In this document: one piece after another, positions 12,860 to 14,272 of the stretch
How positions within the stretch are numbered: position 1 is the first letter of the stretch
How the letters are laid out: the number at the start of each line of letters is the position of its first letter
Assembly (NCBI GenBank): GCA_017415945.1
Contig: JAFQDR010000220.1
Coordinates: 1 to 14,272 of the forward strand
Length of the DNA stretch: 14,272 bases
From: Oscillospiraceae bacterium
GTDB lineage: Bacteria; Bacillota_A; Clostridia; Oscillospirales; Oscillospiraceae
Direction: 5' to 3'
Notes under the pieces: generated by a model
What the model was told of the DNA's origin: nothing
What the model saw: the letters and a program-made list of their open reading frames with translations, nothing else
Databases searched by the model: none
Made by a program: the position numbers and the translations under genes

Positions 12860-13978
12860 ATGACCGCAAAGCATAAAAAAACAATACTCAATCTTGCACT
12901 GTATACTCTGGCACTGGTGCTGCTGTGTACCCTTGTGCCGTGGCTGCTGAAATTCTTCCTGCCCTTGGTAGTGGGCTGGGTGCTGGCATGGATGGCAAAT
13001 CCCTTGGTACGCTTCTTCGAGCAGCATTTCAAGATCCTCCGCAAGCATGGGTCACTGTTGGTCATCGTAGGGGCTTTGGCTTTGGTGGTCACGGCCTGCT
13101 ATTTTGTCATTGCATGGCTGGTGCGGGAGGCCATGGATTTTGCGGGCAGTATTCCCGAGCTGTATGCTGCCGTTCGTGCGGGCTTCGGTGAAATCGCCGA
13201 GAACCTGTCGGGGCTGCTTGCGGTTCTGCCTGCTTCCGTGCAGACAGATATTATGGAAGCCGTTGCCAATATGGATGCCTATGTGGGTGACCTTTTGGGT
13301 GTTATCGGATCCCCTGCACTCAGCGGCTTGGGGGATATTGCCCAGAAGATTCCCAACATGCTGGTGATGGTGATTTTTGCACTGCTGGGCTCCTACTTCT
13401 TTGTGGCAGACAAGACCCGTATTTCTGAGGCTATGGACAAGCTGCTGCCTCAATCATGGAAGGATGGCTGGACATGGCTGAAGGGCATCTTCTACCGTGC
13501 GGTAGGGGGCTACTTCATTGCCCAGTTCAAGATCATGGGTGTCATTGCGGTGATCTTGTACATCGGCTTCAAAATCCTGCACATCCAGCACGCGGTGCTG
13601 CTGGCATTGCTGTTGGCGCTTCTGGATTTCATTCCCTTCTTGGGGACGGGTACTGCTCTTTGGCCCTGGGCACTGTTCCAGCTGCTGACGGGGGATCTCC
13701 CCATGGCGGCGGGGCTTATGGTCATCTATTGTATCTGCCTGCCTGTGCACCAGATTTTGCAGCCCAAGTTCGTTGGGGACACGGTAGGCCTTGACCCCCT
13801 GTGGACACTGATTTTCATGTTCATCGGCTATCGCCTGAGCGGAATGCTTGGCATGATTATCGCGATCCCCGTGGGCATGATGATCGTTGGCTTGGTGCAG
13901 GAAGGGGCTTTTGATCAGCTCCTTGCTGACGTGAAAGACTTGGTTCACGATTTTAATACATACAGAAAAAGCGGATAA
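12860..13978 (+). CDS. AI-2E family transporter, YtvI-like permease
   Basis: The 372-residue protein belongs to the AI-2E transporter family (PF01594). Membrane segments are at about residues 9-30, 31-47 and 65-87. A soluble central part (about 90-165) is followed by further segments at about 166-183, 212-240, 245-275, 283-300 and 315-347. Family motifs include LLDFIPFLGTG (254-264) and QPKFVGDTVGLDPLWTL (301-317). Length and layout fit the Firmicutes YtvI subgroup, which is often linked to sporulation, but the family also includes exporters of other small molecules, so no substrate is claimed. The ribosome binding site is weak (GGTGAGG only 2 bases before the ATG). An imperfect inverted repeat (TATGTGGTA/TACCATA, 12811-12832) lies upstream and could be an operator, although this is weak. 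Confidence 0.88.
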   Translation: MTAKHKKTILNLALYTLALVLLCTLVPWLLKFFLPLVVGWVLAWMANPLVRFFEQHFKILRKHGSLLVIVGALALVVTACYFVIAWLVREAMDFAGSIPELYAAVRAGFGEIAENLSGLLAVLPASVQTDIMEAVANMDAYVGDLLGVIGSPALSGLGDIAQKIPNMLVMVIFALLGSYFFVADKTRISEAMDKLLPQSWKDGWTWLKGIFYRAVGGYFIAQFKIMGVIAVILYIGFKILHIQHAVLLALLLALLDFIPFLGTGTALWPWALFQLLTGDLPMAAGLMVIYCICLPVHQILQPKFVGDTVGLDPLWTLIFMFIGYRLSGMLGMIIAIPVGMMIVGLVQEGAFDQLLADVKDLVHDFNTYRKSG

Positions 13979-14017
13979 AAATCACCTATGCTATCGTAAC
14001 ACAACAGTAAAATAGTG

Positions 14018-14052
14018 AAAGCCAAGCTGCATGCTGCGCAGCTTGGCTTTTT
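14018..14052 (+). terminator. Terminator of the AI-2E family gene
   Basis: AAAGCCAAGCTGC (14018-14030) pairs with GCAGCTTGGCTTT (14038-14050) around ATGCTGC and ends in TTTTT. It may also serve the converging gene on the minus strand, although the T tract is poorer in that direction. Confidence 0.9.
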
Positions 14053-14084
14053 GTGTGCGGTTCGATAAATTGGAATTTGACGGA

Positions 14085-14272
14085 TTAGATGTCATTAACT
14101 ATTGCAGTTAAGCTATCAAAGTCCACGAATTTCACTTTCTTATTATATGTTTCAATCATAGCCTTTACCTCTGCAGTTTTTTTCTCTTCTGGCAACCCGA
14201 CTGCTTTTCTATATAACAAGCCCATCATTGTTTTGTGCTTAAAACTTAACCGTGAATAGTCTATTCCACCCC
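14085..14272 (-). CDS. Flavodoxin-fold protein, C-terminal fragment
   Basis: The frame is open from the window edge to TAA (plus-strand TTA at 14085-14087), giving 61 residues; the 5' part lies outside the window. The sequence begins GGIDYSRLSFKHKTMMGLL and continues with an acidic/lysine-rich stretch to VKFVDFDSLTAIVNDI. A glycine pair followed by DYSxLSFxHKxMM and a C-terminal VxFxDxxSL resembles the end of Firmicutes flavodoxin-domain proteins (Flavodoxin_5/HemG-like). The FMN-binding loops are not visible, so this is by resemblance only. Codon use is more AT-rich than in the neighbours. It converges on the AI-2E gene. Confidence 0.55.
   Translation of the reverse strand, partial: GGIDYSRLSFKHKTMMGLLYRKAVGLPEEKKTAEVKAMIETYNKKVKFVDFDSLTAIVNDI

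Overview
The window reads as chromosome of a Gram-positive, anaerobic, spore-forming-lineage Clostridia member, most likely Oscillospiraceae/Ruminococcaceae. Four things point there: the paired glgC-glgD ADP-glucose pyrophosphorylase genes of Firmicutes, an S-layer-homology (SLH) surface protein with CTRAQVVTFL-type SLH repeats, a YtvI-like AI-2E permease and a YitT-family membrane protein, all with moderately GC-rich codon use. No RNA gene, CRISPR array, transposase gene or phage gene was recognised.

Layout. (1) 1-4079, plus strand: the 3' end of glgC, then glgD and glgP, a glycogen synthesis/degradation cluster. (2) 4080-4580: a gene-free convergent gap with a strong terminator, a MITE-like imperfect palindrome of about 205 bp and three further perfect hairpins. 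(3) 4581-9848, minus strand: a membrane-anchored alpha/beta hydrolase, preceded by a 1349-residue secreted mosaic protein (signal peptide, CAP domain, Ig-like domain, Cys repeats, second CAP domain, Cys-repeat array, BspA-like Leu-rich region, Thr-Pro linker, three SLH domains). A terminator lies between the two, so they are probably separate transcripts. (4) 9971-11365, minus strand: a YfcC/DcuC-family permease. It is divergent from yitT at 11570-12451 (plus strand), and both have recognisable sigma-A-type promoters. (5) 12452-12859: a repeat-rich gap that includes a second, synonymously diverged copy of the last codons of yitT. (6) 12860-13978, plus strand: an AI-2E/YtvI family permease with a strong terminator. 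(7) 14085-14272, minus strand: the C-terminal end of what looks like a flavodoxin-fold protein, cut by the window edge.

How the genes fit together. GlgC/GlgD make ADP-glucose for glycogen and GlgP releases glucose-1-phosphate from it, so reserve synthesis and breakdown are encoded together. The large SLH protein is a cell-wall-displayed multidomain protein of unknown ligand. The remaining genes are individual membrane transporters or surface enzymes with no evident shared pathway.

No obviously new multi-gene system is visible. The most unusual signals are the duplicated yitT tail flanking a hairpin-containing unit, the palindromic element downstream of glgP, the mosaic double-CAP SLH protein, and a structured untranslated stretch between glgD and glgP.
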